Assembly (NCBI GenBank): GCA_025084515.1
Contig: JAJAGP010000879.1
Coordinates: forward strand, 186,001-250,000
Source of the DNA: Ancistrus triradiatus
Taxonomy: Eukaryota > Chordata > Actinopteri > Siluriformes > Loricariidae
Length of the DNA: 64,000 bases
Reading direction: 5' to 3'
Each line of letters starts with the position of its first letter. Position 1 is the stretch's first letter. The translations under genes and the position numbers were made by a program. Shown one piece after another: positions 63,046-64,000 of this stretch. Below the pieces are notes generated by a model. The model did no database searches. It had not been told where the DNA came from and saw nothing but the letters and a program-made list of their open reading frames with translations.

Positions 63046-64000
63046 CTACAGTCATGCATGGAGTCAGCTCTTCTGGACTCCAACTCCCAGAATACTCTGC
63101 CTGCCTGATTGTATTATTTGTGGCATTATAATAAATTGCTGTTGGAGAATAAATGTAATAAATGTGATTGTTTTTTTGTTTTTTCTAAAGATGTGATGGA
63201 CAATACATAAAAGTATGAAAGAAATAAAAAAGAAAACGATTAAAAAAAAAATGTTTAATTGCTCTGTTAATCATTTTGGTCCAAGACATCATTTATCCTA
63301 GGCTGAAAGTTCCAGGATCCTGATTTGGGTCATTCTGCAGATCTAAACCAAAATTTGTTCAGAAGTTTTCCTCTGTGCTTCATACAAATGCTCATCAGAG
63401 CTCGATATTTTTTTTCTTTTTCACAAGGTAATTCCTTTTGCCCCCTTCTAAAAATTTAACTATGCCCTTTTATATACCTTATTAATAAAAAGCAACGTTT
63501 CTGTTCTTGCCCACCCAAAGCTGACGTCCCAGTAACGCCTCTGCTACTAAAAATAATGAAAATAATAATGCGACGAGGTTCAGAACCACTCTGTTTCCAT
63601 AGACAGAAATTGCACTGCACTGCAGTGTTTGAATACCAAGCAGCAAACATGACTGAAGAAGTCCTGTGTGCAAAAAGCTCGGTGTGAGGCCGTTCTTTAA
63701 AGTCTCCTCTTGATGCCAGGACAAAACGCAGTGCGGTTTCCCAGAGGACGTATATGAAAAAAAACTGTTTGGAATACGTGCTTTGACAAAAGAACAAGAG
63801 ACATTTGAAATGGATAGCAACCCAAAGAGAGTGACAGGTAAGATGTGGAGTCTGAAGTCACAGTGGGATTCGTATATCATATCGTACAAAGCACCTCGGT
63901 TCAATAACTTGATATTTATGGTGTTCCAGATCCAGCATGGAAAATCATCCACAGCTATTTTTGGCAGCACAGTTCATCTTTGTAATAAGGGAATGTCAGG
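63046..64000. other. No supported gene; longest non-repeat frame at 63482-63970 (minus)
   Basis: GACTCCAACTCCCAGAATAC near 63077 recalls a common fish repeat. The minus-strand frame of 162 residues has a hydrophobic C-terminal stretch (NLVALLFSLFLVAEALLG) that could be a membrane segment, but there is no known domain, and an overlapping frame is also open. Treated as unproven. Confidence 0.35.

Overview
The window looks like intergenic or intronic DNA from a teleost fish. No complete host gene is recognisable. The evidence is an AT-rich background packed with Tc1/mariner relics of the kinds common in fish, V-SINE-like tRNA-derived SINEs, a V-SINE-like conserved core, L2-like LINE fragments, long (TA)n, (CA)n and (AAT)n microsatellites, and splice- and poly(A)-type signals. 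A catfish or other otophysan is possible but cannot be shown from the sequence alone. All family names rest on recognition of motifs and termini, not on database searches.

Layout. 0.1-2.2 kb: two head-to-tail, internally deleted Tc1 copies and fragments. 3.0-4.0 kb: a terminal-inverted-repeat (TIR) element holding a direct duplication. 5.5-7.1 kb: a near full-length but dead Tc1 element. 8.8-10.9 kb: remnants of three further Tc1-like families and (TA)n. 11.46-12.2 kb: a 332-bp TA-flanked miniature element, then the best host-gene candidate, a possible terminal exon with an ITIM-like motif and a poly(A) signal. 13.98-14.65 kb: a hAT-type element with a perfect 8-bp target duplication. 14.7-16.8 kb: a large inverted repeat. 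17.7-19.3 kb: a Tc1 copy split by another TIR element. 19.85-20.96 kb: degenerate CCCTAA telomere-like DNA. 22.5-23.7 kb: (TA)n plus a 39-bp minisatellite. 24.1-25.1 kb: another Tc1-like element. 27.4-29.3 kb: one repeat inserted in inverse orientation into a copy of its own family, itself hit by a pogo/Tigger-like element. 33.1-34.7 kb: a TcMar transposase relic carrying a SINE, then a Tc1 relic. 35.1-36.5 kb: two non-autonomous TIR elements. 38.05-40.03 kb: an internally deleted LTR retrotransposon with a 5-bp target duplication. 41.9-42.5 kb: a CpG-containing block with a perfect NRF-1-type palindrome. 45.1-50.7 kb: Tc1-like, L2-like and other relics. 51.2-52.1 kb: a Tc1-like pseudogene. 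55.0-55.7 kb: Tc1 termini interrupted by a SINE. 57.0-57.75 kb: a higher-order minisatellite and microsatellites. 61.3-62.9 kb: a long polypyrimidine tract with nested SINEs.

No autonomous element appears intact. The only transposase remnant that keeps all three recognisable catalytic acidic residues (about 9.3-10.2 kb) is broken by a frameshift and a nonsense codon. The window therefore records successive insertion, self-insertion, internal deletion and microsatellite growth rather than a working gene system. Several non-repetitive, homeodomain-site-like stretches (about 17.3, 30.1, 32.6, 43.6 and 58.9 kb) are candidates for conserved non-coding regulatory DNA, which is untested inference.
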